A stretch of DNA of 64,000 nucleotides from Hyalangium gracile (lineage in GTDB: Bacteria > Myxococcota > Myxococcia > Myxococcales > Myxococcaceae). The first letter of the stretch is position 1. Every line of letters starts with the position of its first letter. The notes beneath the pieces were generated by a model. The model had not been told where the DNA came from, did not search any database, and saw nothing but the letters and a program-made list of their open reading frames with translations. Below are positions 56,801-64,000 of the stretch, one piece after another. The stretch lies in the NCBI RefSeq assembly GCF_020103725.1, contig NZ_JAHXBG010000012.1, forward strand, positions 124,001-188,000, given 5' to 3'. The position numbers and the translations under genes were made by a program.

Positions 56801-59298
56801 AGGAGCAGCTCCTGCGGAAGCGGGCGGAGACTCGCGCGCTGTCGCGGACGCTGACCCTGGCCGCGTCGACCCAGTGCTCCCGGGGCGATCTCGAGCTGGG
56901 CAGGTTGCTCGCGATCGAGGCCGCGGAGCTGGACCCGGGGCCGGAGACGGATCGCGTGCTCCGCCTGGCGCTCGCGCGTCGCGGCTGGTGCACCTCCGAG
57001 TGGAGCGCGGGCACCCTGGACGTCACCCACCTCGAGTACAGCCCGGATGGCCGACTCGTCGCCACCGGCTGCGAGGACGGCTTCGTGCGGATCTGGGATG
57101 CGCTCCATCCGCGGCCACAGCCGCTGCACCAGATCGAGCACATTGGCGGCTCGGACCCCGGGATTCGCGGCCTGGCGTGGTCTCCCAACGGTCAGCTCAT
57201 CGCGAGCGCCGGGCGTGATCGCCGCATCCGGATCCACCAGCGGGCGGAGGGAGAGAAGGGCTGGCGGCAGCTCGCCATCCTCGAGGTGGGCAGCTGGGAT
57301 CCGTACGGTGTCCAGTTCTCTCCGCGCTCGGAGCGGCTGCTCGGGACGGGCCCGAACGACAAGAAGCTCTCCGTGTGGAGCGTGCAGCCGGACGGCTCCT
57401 GGACGCCCACCAGCACCCTGTCCCACTCCGCCTCGGTGCGGTGCGCGGCCTGGAGCCCCGACGGGAACCGCGTGGCCTCGGGAGCGGCGGATGGCTCGGT
57501 CAGCCTGTGGGAGGGCCTGGGCCGTGGAGAGGTGCCGCGCAAGGTGCTCGCCACGGAGCTGGGCTCGGTGTCCCAGGTGGCGTGGCACCGAGGAGGAGAT
57601 CGGATCGCCGTGGCCACCGAGCAGGGTGCGCGTGTCTTCACCCGGGCCGGACTGCTGTGCTTCGTGTGCGACGGGCATCGCGGGCCTGTCATCGAGGTGG
57701 CGTGGTCCCCCGATGGTCGCTGGCTCATGACCACGGGCGAGGACGGAGCGGCGCGCATCTGGGAGGCGAACACCGGTCGCTTCATGATGATCCTGCGCAT
57801 GAGCGGCAGCCTCATCGCCGGAGCCCGGTGGCACCCGGACAGCAAGCGCGTGGCCACCTGGGACCAGGACACCCGCTGCGTCGTCTGGCAGGCCCTCACG
57901 GGCGAGCTGGAGATGAGCCTCTACGGGCACCTCTCCGTCATCACCCAGGCTGCGTGGAGGCCCGGACAGGACTCCGTCCTCCTGACGGGCTCGGTCAACG
58001 GCACCCTGCGAGAGTGGCGGACCACCGCCTGCGCGCAGGTGTCGTTCACGGAGCACGAGCAGGCGGTGAGCGTCGCGGCCTGCCACCCGAGCCAGGCGGA
58101 GTGGGCCCTGTCGGCCAGCGAGGATGGCTCGGTCTGTGTGTGGAGCCCGAGCACGGGGCAGCGGGTGAGCCAGCTGCTCCCCAAGGCGAAGGGTCAGGCC
58201 TGGGCTTCATGGAGCCCGGATGGACGCTGGGTCGCCGCCATCCGCTACGGAGAGGCACAGCCCGTGCTCTTCCGGACCCAGGACTGGAAGGCCCGCGAGG
58301 CGCCTGCGTTCCAGGCCTCGCGGCTCCATGACACCCCGAGCCCGCTCGTCGGCGTCCAGCTGGCGTTCAGCCCGGACAGCCGGCTGCTGGCCGTGAAGTT
58401 CACCCGGGGCGTCGCGGTCTGGGATGTCGAGACCGGCCGCTGGCTCGGCGAGTACCGCCAGGCCCACGACTTTCATGCCGTGGCGTGGGAGCCCCGCCTG
58501 TCGGGGGGCGAGTCGAAGCGGGCGCGCCTCGCGGTGTCCTGCTGGCAGCCCGATGGGGCGGCGGTGCACGACGCGCAGACCCTCCAGCCGCTGCTCCCGC
58601 TGACGTACCCCGGCGATCCGAGCGAGCGCGATGGCGTGTGGGCGCTGGCCTATGAGCCCCAGGGGCGCTTCCTCGTCACGGCGTGCAACAACGGGAAGGC
58701 GTCGCTGTTCGACGCCCGGAGCGGCGAGCCGCTGAAGAAGCCCACCGAGGAGCCGCTCATGCTTCCGCACCAGGGCGGCGTCACCGCGGCGGCCTGGTGC
58801 CCGGAGGGCCAGTGGCTCGCGACGGGGGACACGCAGGGCGTGCATGTCTGGAGCGCCCAGGTGCTGGACGGCACGCTCCAGCTCGAGCCCGCCAGCGAAG
58901 CGGACTCGCGGAGGACCAAGGTCTGCGCGCTCGCCTGGGAGCCTCGGGGGCGGTACCTGGCCTCGGGAGGCGCCGACGGCCAGGTGCTCATCTGGGAGTG
59001 GCTCCCCCGCGCGAGGAAGGAGGGGGAGGCTGGCTCCGAGACCTGGAGCTGGAGCGTGACCCGGAGGCTGGAGGGGCACACCGGAGAGGTCCGCGCGCTG
59101 TCGATCAGTCCGGACGGCCGGTTCGTCATCGCGGCGGGCGCGAACCGGGTGCTCGTCCATCCCATCGATCCCGGCGAGCTGCGGCGGCGAGTGGCCGAGA
59201 TCCCCGGGCGGCTGGCGCTGACCCCGCGGGAGTGGTCCGACTACATGGCGGAGGCCGGGCTGTGGCGCCCGAGCTGGCCCAGGCCCCAGGAAGGCTGA
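53884..59298 (+). CDS. CNB-like/NTE-type patatin/OmpA-like/WD40 fusion protein
   Basis: ATG 53884 gives 1,804 residues; no ribosome-binding site is clear. Two cyclic-nucleotide-binding-like beta domains occupy about 20-150 and 170-280; neither shows the canonical phosphate cassette Arg. A Rossmann-like region (about 297-550) is followed by a patatin (about 575-790). It begins WARGITGRRIGLALGGGGMYG, close to the neuropathy-target-esterase start, with Ser in GSSVGS near 620 and Asp in YIDGGVVANVP near 728. An OmpA-like domain (about 865-960; LTPRSSSALDEIAKFLRAH) and a charged helix (about 960-995) lead to a linker LGRLLAIEAAELDPGPETDRVLRLAL, typical before WD40 repeats in STAND proteins. About 16 WD40 repeats (about 1035-1765) follow (e.g. 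YSPDGRLVATGCEDGFVRIWD). No NACHT ATPase is present. It ends 6 bp from the convergent kinase gene. Confidence 0.9.
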   Translation: MATPRHAYEGVRPSPDPVAQEVSPRLKLELLITSTDLDENLSEEIASRFEIRRYAPGEELRSGPGVFRVVLWGRVLVTSSARERQRQYGPLSLLGGDAVVAGIQGRGGGASAGPVVIAQERTTVLELASEHFQEIFTTAGQPNALFMSLARAVRLQELAPVLVETLSTLPELASIPARTLQRLLDGAEIIEGQPPLELLEQGQPVPAFYVALEGSFDFRRSGTHRMREDAPAVVGLAELVRGHPMEFSVSSSGAARMIRLKAETFWELFKQDPDFRSAVARNVNEEIDPSHARSSAAGNGVFVLYADPSLPEEYRDERVLRGMADLLAERLALRLCDRVLVLHVMPPGSPEASRRWSVRPRPVGLGEGQREELEPSWIEHQDVVLSSNTEDVGRRIQGLLASREVPEQPDVTLVDICAIDEAEEGDVDLLEMLRTSKDLRFKLVHLLARPDVEPPLELLASRIGVVRTALLLQQEPIDSLVKQGDGGGTALALSRVRHALDGLKATARERLGVVLDAIKPREVPSSHWPAGTVRVRLGKPLVQALRQWDSTQEPQSFEALALGGSDKESAMASIDRWARGITGRRIGLALGGGGMYGSEHLPLIRGLLAQGVPIDVIAGSSVGSTVGAYFATRDEAGLELFTKRINPILLLMGTYFLTSAVFEWLLLYDLGFVQLDETEIVFIPVVTDADLGVEWDVRHGTYARGVRASGSLPPMGPTIIGGSRYIDGGVVANVPINVVRQEGVGVVIASNCIPNVRRRPQRKPGRIPLSRFFLESNPLLRAEDLLRMVPMFFRGLGESQARSADVMYRSVSQDRKRGKLLQGSGEAVEREGETLQVQQAVAEAQSALRRLLRHPPAAVHLGPDEKTLVYYGWVGFEGAADLTPRSSSALDEIAKFLRAHLELKAVTVRVTAEAEALGRQRARTLCEYLRRRGVTATELREEGAQGEDSISFEISPELRPPEERAELEERLEQEQLLRKRAETRALSRTLTLAASTQCSRGDLELGRLLAIEAAELDPGPETDRVLRLALARRGWCTSEWSAGTLDVTHLEYSPDGRLVATGCEDGFVRIWDALHPRPQPLHQIEHIGGSDPGIRGLAWSPNGQLIASAGRDRRIRIHQRAEGEKGWRQLAILEVGSWDPYGVQFSPRSERLLGTGPNDKKLSVWSVQPDGSWTPTSTLSHSASVRCAAWSPDGNRVASGAADGSVSLWEGLGRGEVPRKVLATELGSVSQVAWHRGGDRIAVATEQGARVFTRAGLLCFVCDGHRGPVIEVAWSPDGRWLMTTGEDGAARIWEANTGRFMMILRMSGSLIAGARWHPDSKRVATWDQDTRCVVWQALTGELEMSLYGHLSVITQAAWRPGQDSVLLTGSVNGTLREWRTTACAQVSFTEHEQAVSVAACHPSQAEWALSASEDGSVCVWSPSTGQRVSQLLPKAKGQAWASWSPDGRWVAAIRYGEAQPVLFRTQDWKAREAPAFQASRLHDTPSPLVGVQLAFSPDSRLLAVKFTRGVAVWDVETGRWLGEYRQAHDFHAVAWEPRLSGGESKRARLAVSCWQPDGAAVHDAQTLQPLLPLTYPGDPSERDGVWALAYEPQGRFLVTACNNGKASLFDARSGEPLKKPTEEPLMLPHQGGVTAAAWCPEGQWLATGDTQGVHVWSAQVLDGTLQLEPASEADSRRTKVCALAWEPRGRYLASGGADGQVLIWEWLPRARKEGEAGSETWSWSVTRRLEGHTGEVRALSISPDGRFVIAAGANRVLVHPIDPGELRRRVAEIPGRLALTPREWSDYMAEAGLWRPSWPRPQEG

Positions 59299-59304
59299 GG
59301 GGGC

Positions 59305-62300
59305 TCAGGTCGCCAGGGCTCCCGAGCGCCGCGCGCGCCGGGGGAGGGTGATGCGGAACTCCGTGTAGTTCCCCTCCACGGAGTCGACCTCCAGCTTTCC
59401 GCCATGCCCCTGGACGATGATCTCGTGGCTGATGGACAGCCCGAGTCCGGTGCCCTGGCCCGCGGGCTTGGTGGTGAAGAACGGGTTGAAGATCTTGTCC
59501 TGGAGCGCCGCCGGAATGCCCATCCCGTTGTCGCGCACGCGGATCTCCACCTGGTCTCCGAGCTCCCGGGTGGACACCTGGACGGTGGGGACGAAGTCGG
59601 GGCCCTGCTTCTTGCGGCGCTCGTCCACCGCGTAGCAGGCGTTGTTCACCAGGTTGAGGATGACGCGGCCCAGCTCCTGGGGCATGGCCTCGACAGGCTG
59701 GAGCGCCGGATCGAAGCGCGTCTCGATCTCCGCGTGGAAGGACAGCTGCTGCGCCCGGAGTCCGCTGTAGGCCAGGTGCACGTACTCCTTGATCAGATCG
59801 TTCAGCGGGACCAGGACCTGCTCGGAGGTAGTGCTGGTGCGGGACAGGTCGAGCATCGAGCGCACGATGGCGTCCACGCGCTTGCCGTGCTCGTCGATCT
59901 TCTGCACGCTCTGCCGCAGGTGGCCGATGAGGCGGTCGAGCTCGTCGGCCCTCTTCGGCTCGAGCCGCGTCCGCTGCGAGTTGGACAGCGTGGCCAGCTC
60001 CTCCGTCAGCTGCAGGCTGAAGAGGGAGAAGCTGCTGATGAAGTTGAGGGGGTTGCGGATCTCGTGGGCAACGCCCGAGGTGAGCACGCCGAGCGAGGCG
60101 AGCTTCTCCTTCATCACCAGCTGCGCCTGCGTCTGCTTGAGCTGCTGCAGCGTCTGGGCCAGCTCGTCGTTGCTCGCGCGCAGCTCTCGCGTGCGCTCGC
60201 GGACGCGCTGGTCCAGGGTGTCGTAGAGGCGCGCGTTCTCCAGGGAGATGGCGGCCTGCGCGGACAGCAGCTCCAGCACCTTGCGGCGCTCCGGGGTGAA
60301 TGCATCCGCCACCAGCTGGTTCTCCAGGTACAGCGTGCCCACCAGCTGCTTCTGCTTCAGCACCGGCATGCAGAGGACCGACCGGGGCCGCTGGCGCTCG
60401 AGGTACGTGTCACCCTGGAACGCGCTCCGGGGCGTGGCCTCGCTCAAGACGACCCGCTCCCGCGTCCGCTCCACGTAGCGCAGGATCGTCTCCGGCGCCT
60501 GCTCCAGCGCCCGGGCGGTCGAGTCATGCACCTGCACCTCCGCCCGCGTTCCCTCGTGCAGGCGAGCCTCCACGGTCAGCGGCACATCCCCCTTGAGCAG
60601 GAGCAGGCCCCGCTGGGCGCCCGCGTTCTCCAGGATGGTGCCCATCAGCTTCTGGAGCAGCTCGGAGAGGACGATCTCTCCCGAGATGGCCTGCGTGGCC
60701 TTGAGCACCGCGGCGAGGTCCAGCCCCTCCAGGCTCGTGCCGCTCTCGCCCCCCATGGAGGCGGACGAGCGCAGCAGGTTGGGGAACTGCCGCTCGAGCG
60801 CGGCCACCTTGGCGCGGGCTCCCCAGCGGCCATAGGCCCCGCGAGCCTCCTCCAGGTAGCCCTTCGCCGCGCGCTGCCGCCCTCGGGCCAGGTGGAAGCG
60901 GGCCGCCAGCTCGTTGGCCAGCGCCTCCTCGTGGGGGATGCCGTGCTTGACCGCGGCGGTGATGGCCTCGTCATACAGCGCCAGGGCCTCCAGCTCGCGG
61001 CCGGCCAGGCGGGCCCGCTCGGCGGCCAGGAGCCGGTGCTTCTGGAGGAAGTTCTCCGGGCACAGCGTGCTCAGGCTCTGGAGCGACTCCAGGTTCGCAT
61101 CCATCGTCCGCTCGATCCGGGCGCGCTCCTCCGCGTCCGCCGAGGCGTGCCGCGCCGCCAGCACCAGCCCCTGGTACAGGGTCAGCTCGGCCCGGGACAC
61201 CCAGCCCTGGATCATGGCGACCTGGGGCTCCGCCCGGGCGAGCAGCTCGCGCTGGTTCGGCAGCTCCAGCAGGTACCCCAGGCGTAGCAGGAGGACGGCG
61301 AAGCCCGCGGCCACCGTGGGGTTCTGCAGGTTCTGGAGCAGGTAGGCCTCGTTCAGGTACTGCGGGCTGCCCGGGGGAATGGCGCCATGCACGAGCCGGA
61401 GGATGGAGTGCATGGACGCGGCCACCTGGCAGATGGACTGGTGGAACTGGCTGCCGCCGCGGCTGTAGAAGTCGACGTGCCACTGGAGCCGGGCCAGCTG
61501 CACCCCCAGGTCCTCGCCGCCGAGCTGACCCGAGATGCCCAGCTGCATGGAGCACAGCCCGGCCCAGAAGAACATGCCGCTCTCCAGCGAGGCCTGGAAG
61601 CCCTGCTCGAGGATGCGCATGCTCGTCTCGACGGGCCGGCACCACGAGTTCTGGAACGTGGCGAACAGGTAGCGGATCATCGGCCGCTCGCCCAGCGGGT
61701 CGTAGCGCTCGCCCAGCTTCATGGCCAGCTGGCCGAACTCGAACGCCCGCTGGTAGTCCCCGCCCGAGGCCAGGCCGATGGCATAGAGCGCGTACGCGGT
61801 GCCCGAGCCGGGGCCATGTCCGTGCTCGATGGCCCGGTTCACCGTCAGCATCGAGAGCACCTGGAACAGGTCCGGGTAGACGTAGGCCGCGTAGCTGAGC
61901 GCGCGGGAGATGAGCAGGATGCGTGCCCGCTCCCGGGGGTTCGTCGTCTCCGGCAGGTCCGCGAGGCTGGCGATGGAGCGCTGCGAGAGGTTCTCTTCCA
62001 GCCGCTGGCGCTCGTGGGCAATCGCCGCGGCGGAGGCCTCGGGGCCCTCGGGCAGCTCGATGCCCAGCTCTCGCAGCGCCAGCCGCGCGGGCTGGATGGC
62101 CTGGAGGTACTGGCCCCGGCTCACGTACGTGTCCAGCATGAGGACGTGGATCTCCGTCTTCTCCTCGACGGAGCGGGCCTGGCGGAGGATGAGCTGGAAC
62201 TCCTGCTCCGCGTCGTCGTAGCGGCCCAGCTGGTTGAGGCACTCCGAGCCGTGGCGATGGAGCTCGAGGGCCAGCTCGTACTGGCGCTCCCAGCAGTCCT

Positions 62301-64000
62301 CGCGGAGCAGCGAGGTGCCCACCTGCAGGTAGCGCAGCGCTTCCTTATATGCGGAGGAGCGCTTGGCACGCAGGCCCGCCACCAGGTTGAGCCGCGCCAG
62401 CCGCTCGCGCTCCTCGGGGCTGTCGATCAGCTCGGTGGCCAGATCGAGCTGGTGGACGATCTCGAAGATGTGCGCGTCGCGCTGGGCCTCCGGAGTCTGC
62501 TCCAGCAGCAGCCGGCCAATGCGCAGGTGGAGGCGCTTGCGCGCGTCCTCGGAGCTCAGCGAGTAGGCGGCCTCCTGGACGCGGTCGTGCAGGAACTCGT
62601 AGCGGACCTGCGAGGGCTCCACCGCGGCCGCCTCCGTGCCCTGGCTCTGGACGTACTTGTACGCATCTCCGATGGGCAGCAGCAGCCCCAGCTGGATGGC
62701 CTCCCAGAGGTCGGCCGCGGCTTCCCGGGGGCTGCGCCCGTTGATGATGGAGATGACCTCCAGGTTGAAGGTGCTGCCCACGCACGCGGCGTGCTTGAGC
62801 GCCTCCTGGGTGGCGGGGGGCAGCGCGGCGAGGCGCTCGGCCATGAGGACCGCCACGTTGTCGGTGATGCCCATGCCGCGGATGCGCTCCAGCTCCCAGC
62901 GCCAGCGGCCCAGCTCCGGATCGAAGGTGATGTAGCCGCGCTCGTGCAGCGTGGTGACGAACTGGCTCACGAAGAAGGGGTTGCCCTGCGTCTTCTGGAA
63001 GACCAGCGCGGCCAGCTCCGCCACGGCGGGGTCTCCCGCCCGGTCGAGGGTGTCCTCCAGCAGCTGCGTCACGCTCTCAAGCCCCAGGGGGCGCAGGGAG
63101 ATCTCGGAGACAGGTGAGGACTGCCGCAGCTCCTTCAAGGTGGCCAGCAGCGGGTGTCCGGCGCGGACCTCGTTGTCCCGGTAGGCGCCGATCACCAGCA
63201 GGTGCCGATAGCTGGGATCCGACAGGATGCGCTGGAGCAGGCCGAGCGAGGCCGCGTCCGCCCACTGCAGATCATCCAGGAAGAGGACCAGCGGGTGCTG
63301 CGGCAGCGCGAAGGCGCCCACGAGCCGCTGGAACACGAGGTTGAACCGGTTCTGGGACTCGATGGCGCCCAGCGCGGGGACGGGCGGCCGCGGGCCGATG
63401 ATGAGCTCGATCTGGGGTACGACGTCCGTCACCACGCGGCCGTTCGGCCCGAGCGCGGCCTGCAGCTCCGCCTTCCAGGTGGCGATGCGCTGCTCGTCCT
63501 CGGAGAGGATCTGCCGGACGAGGCCATCGAAGGCCTGGATCCAGGCGGCGTACGGAGAGGTGAGGAACTGCTCGAACTTGCCGGACCCGAAGTAGCCGCG
63601 CTGGCGCACCAGCGGCCGGTGGACCTCGTTCACCAGCGAGGACTTTCCGATGCCGGAGTAGCCGGTCACCAGCAGCAGCTCGGCCTGACCGCCCTGGCTG
63701 ACGCGGTTGAAGGCCGCCGCGAGCTGGGCGGCATCCTGCTCCCGGCCATAGAGCTTCTGGGAGAGGTGGAAGGAGGCGGAGACATCCCGCTGGCCCGGCA
63801 GGATGCTCGGGGTGAGCGGATCGGGCACGCCGAGCTGATCGCGGCAGAGCCGGAGGTCCGCCGACAGGCCGTAGGCGCTCTGGTAGCGCTCCTCGGCGTT
63901 CTTGGCGAGCAGCTTGAGCACCACGGCCGAGAGCGCCTGCGGCACCTCCGGGCGGAGCTGGTGGGGGGCAGGCGGCTCGACGGCGAGGTGGCTGTACACC
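59305..64000 (-). CDS. Kinase-AAA-TPR-GAF-histidine kinase (5' end outside window)
   Basis: The frame is open to the right edge (64000), so the N-terminus is missing; about 1,560 residues are visible. They begin in the C-lobe of a Ser/Thr kinase (VVLKLLAKNAEERYQSAYGL). An AAA-type ATPase (about 85-380) follows with Walker A GYSGIGKSSL and Walker B LVLFLDDLQWAD. A long TPR-like helical region (about 400-1090) precedes a GAF domain (about 1100-1250; ...ENAGAQRGLLLL...). A HisKA domain has the phospho-His in GVAHEIRNPLNF (near 1310), and an HATPase domain (about 1430-1555) has NLVNNACYAVDE and GTGLGLSI. This is the trifunctional kinase/ATPase/histidine kinase type frequent in myxobacteria and cyanobacteria. 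No response regulator gene is adjacent within the window. Confidence 0.93.
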   Translation of the reverse strand, partial: VYSHLAVEPPAPHQLRPEVPQALSAVVLKLLAKNAEERYQSAYGLSADLRLCRDQLGVPDPLTPSILPGQRDVSASFHLSQKLYGREQDAAQLAAAFNRVSQGGQAELLLVTGYSGIGKSSLVNEVHRPLVRQRGYFGSGKFEQFLTSPYAAWIQAFDGLVRQILSEDEQRIATWKAELQAALGPNGRVVTDVVPQIELIIGPRPPVPALGAIESQNRFNLVFQRLVGAFALPQHPLVLFLDDLQWADAASLGLLQRILSDPSYRHLLVIGAYRDNEVRAGHPLLATLKELRQSSPVSEISLRPLGLESVTQLLEDTLDRAGDPAVAELAALVFQKTQGNPFFVSQFVTTLHERGYITFDPELGRWRWELERIRGMGITDNVAVLMAERLAALPPATQEALKHAACVGSTFNLEVISIINGRSPREAAADLWEAIQLGLLLPIGDAYKYVQSQGTEAAAVEPSQVRYEFLHDRVQEAAYSLSSEDARKRLHLRIGRLLLEQTPEAQRDAHIFEIVHQLDLATELIDSPEERERLARLNLVAGLRAKRSSAYKEALRYLQVGTSLLREDCWERQYELALELHRHGSECLNQLGRYDDAEQEFQLILRQARSVEEKTEIHVLMLDTYVSRGQYLQAIQPARLALRELGIELPEGPEASAAAIAHERQRLEENLSQRSIASLADLPETTNPRERARILLISRALSYAAYVYPDLFQVLSMLTVNRAIEHGHGPGSGTAYALYAIGLASGGDYQRAFEFGQLAMKLGERYDPLGERPMIRYLFATFQNSWCRPVETSMRILEQGFQASLESGMFFWAGLCSMQLGISGQLGGEDLGVQLARLQWHVDFYSRGGSQFHQSICQVAASMHSILRLVHGAIPPGSPQYLNEAYLLQNLQNPTVAAGFAVLLLRLGYLLELPNQRELLARAEPQVAMIQGWVSRAELTLYQGLVLAARHASADAEERARIERTMDANLESLQSLSTLCPENFLQKHRLLAAERARLAGRELEALALYDEAITAAVKHGIPHEEALANELAARFHLARGRQRAAKGYLEEARGAYGRWGARAKVAALERQFPNLLRSSASMGGESGTSLEGLDLAAVLKATQAISGEIVLSELLQKLMGTILENAGAQRGLLLLKGDVPLTVEARLHEGTRAEVQVHDSTARALEQAPETILRYVERTRERVVLSEATPRSAFQGDTYLERQRPRSVLCMPVLKQKQLVGTLYLENQLVADAFTPERRKVLELLSAQAAISLENARLYDTLDQRVRERTRELRASNDELAQTLQQLKQTQAQLVMKEKLASLGVLTSGVAHEIRNPLNFISSFSLFSLQLTEELATLSNSQRTRLEPKRADELDRLIGHLRQSVQKIDEHGKRVDAIVRSMLDLSRTSTTSEQVLVPLNDLIKEYVHLAYSGLRAQQLSFHAEIETRFDPALQPVEAMPQELGRVILNLVNNACYAVDERRKKQGPDFVPTVQVSTRELGDQVEIRVRDNGMGIPAALQDKIFNPFFTTKPAGQGTGLGLSISHEIIVQGHGGKLEVDSVEGNYTEFRITLPRRARRSGALAT

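Noticed and set aside
54928-58086. A 1,052-codon frame antisense to the WD40-patatin gene
   Set aside because: No domain, Arg/Leu/His-rich, opposed to a gene with intact patatin and WD40 motifs.

Overview
The window is about 64 kb of very GC-rich DNA with a near-total G/C third-position bias, dense gene packing, many GTG and TTG starts, and large regulatory and surface proteins. Ser/Thr kinases with PEGA or sulfatase-modifying-like tails, a receiver-PATAN-TPR protein, an HD-GYP protein, a thrombospondin-3/OmpA protein with a MYXO-CTERM-like sorting signal, and a kinase-AAA-TPR-GAF-histidine kinase are typical of Myxococcota. The gene content points to the Archangium/Cystobacter/Hyalangium/Stigmatella group (inference from content, not from a search).

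Layout. (1) 1-11.1 kb, + strand: the 3' part of a giant AEEARL-repeat protein ending in a J domain and TPRs, a receiver-PATAN-TPR protein, tsaD and rsmA. (2) 11.2-15.1 kb: a lipoprotein with one CxxCH motif, an AraC-type regulator, a convergent thioredoxin-reductase-like flavoenzyme and a small unknown gene. (3) 15.2-18.9 kb, + strand: a deoxynucleoside kinase, panB, panC, smpB and an SspB-like ClpXP adaptor; the last two both belong to tmRNA-based quality control. (4) 18.9-25.1 kb, - strand: a nitrilase-family amidase, a FecR-domain lipoprotein, a LysM-like protein, a Cache-HAMP-HD-GYP protein, a DUF971 protein and a kinase with a PEGA domain. (5) 25.3-36.5 kb, + strand: the classic translation/RNA operon rimP-nusA-rnpM-infB-ylxP-rbfA-truB-(MoaD-like)-rpsO-pnp. 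It has a textbook terminator-like hairpin in the rimP leader, a terminator after rpsO, hairpins in the pnp leader and a terminator after pnp.

(6) 36.6-44.5 kb, + strand: a four-helix membrane protein with an M23 peptidase, a MscS channel, dut, a zinc-ribbon kinase fused to a formylglycine-generating-enzyme-like domain, an ABC substrate-binding lipid/amino-acid-type protein and purB; the last three overlap by 4 bp each. (7) 44.6-49.7 kb, - strand: a 1,696-residue surface protein that looks like two secreted proteins joined in frame. (8) 49.9-64 kb: a signalling and phospholipase cluster. It contains a GNAT-like acyltransferase, a kinase-receiver-class III cyclase, a divergent patatin, a 1,804-residue protein combining degenerate CNB domains, an NTE-like patatin, an OmpA-like domain and about 16 WD40 repeats, and the 3' part of a kinase-ATPase-histidine kinase.

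The strongest candidate for something undescribed is region 8: a nucleotide cyclase next to two phospholipase-like proteins, one carrying cyclic-nucleotide-binding-like folds and a large WD40 sensor. No CD-NTase, transposase, integrase, CRISPR array, tRNA or rRNA gene was seen in the window.
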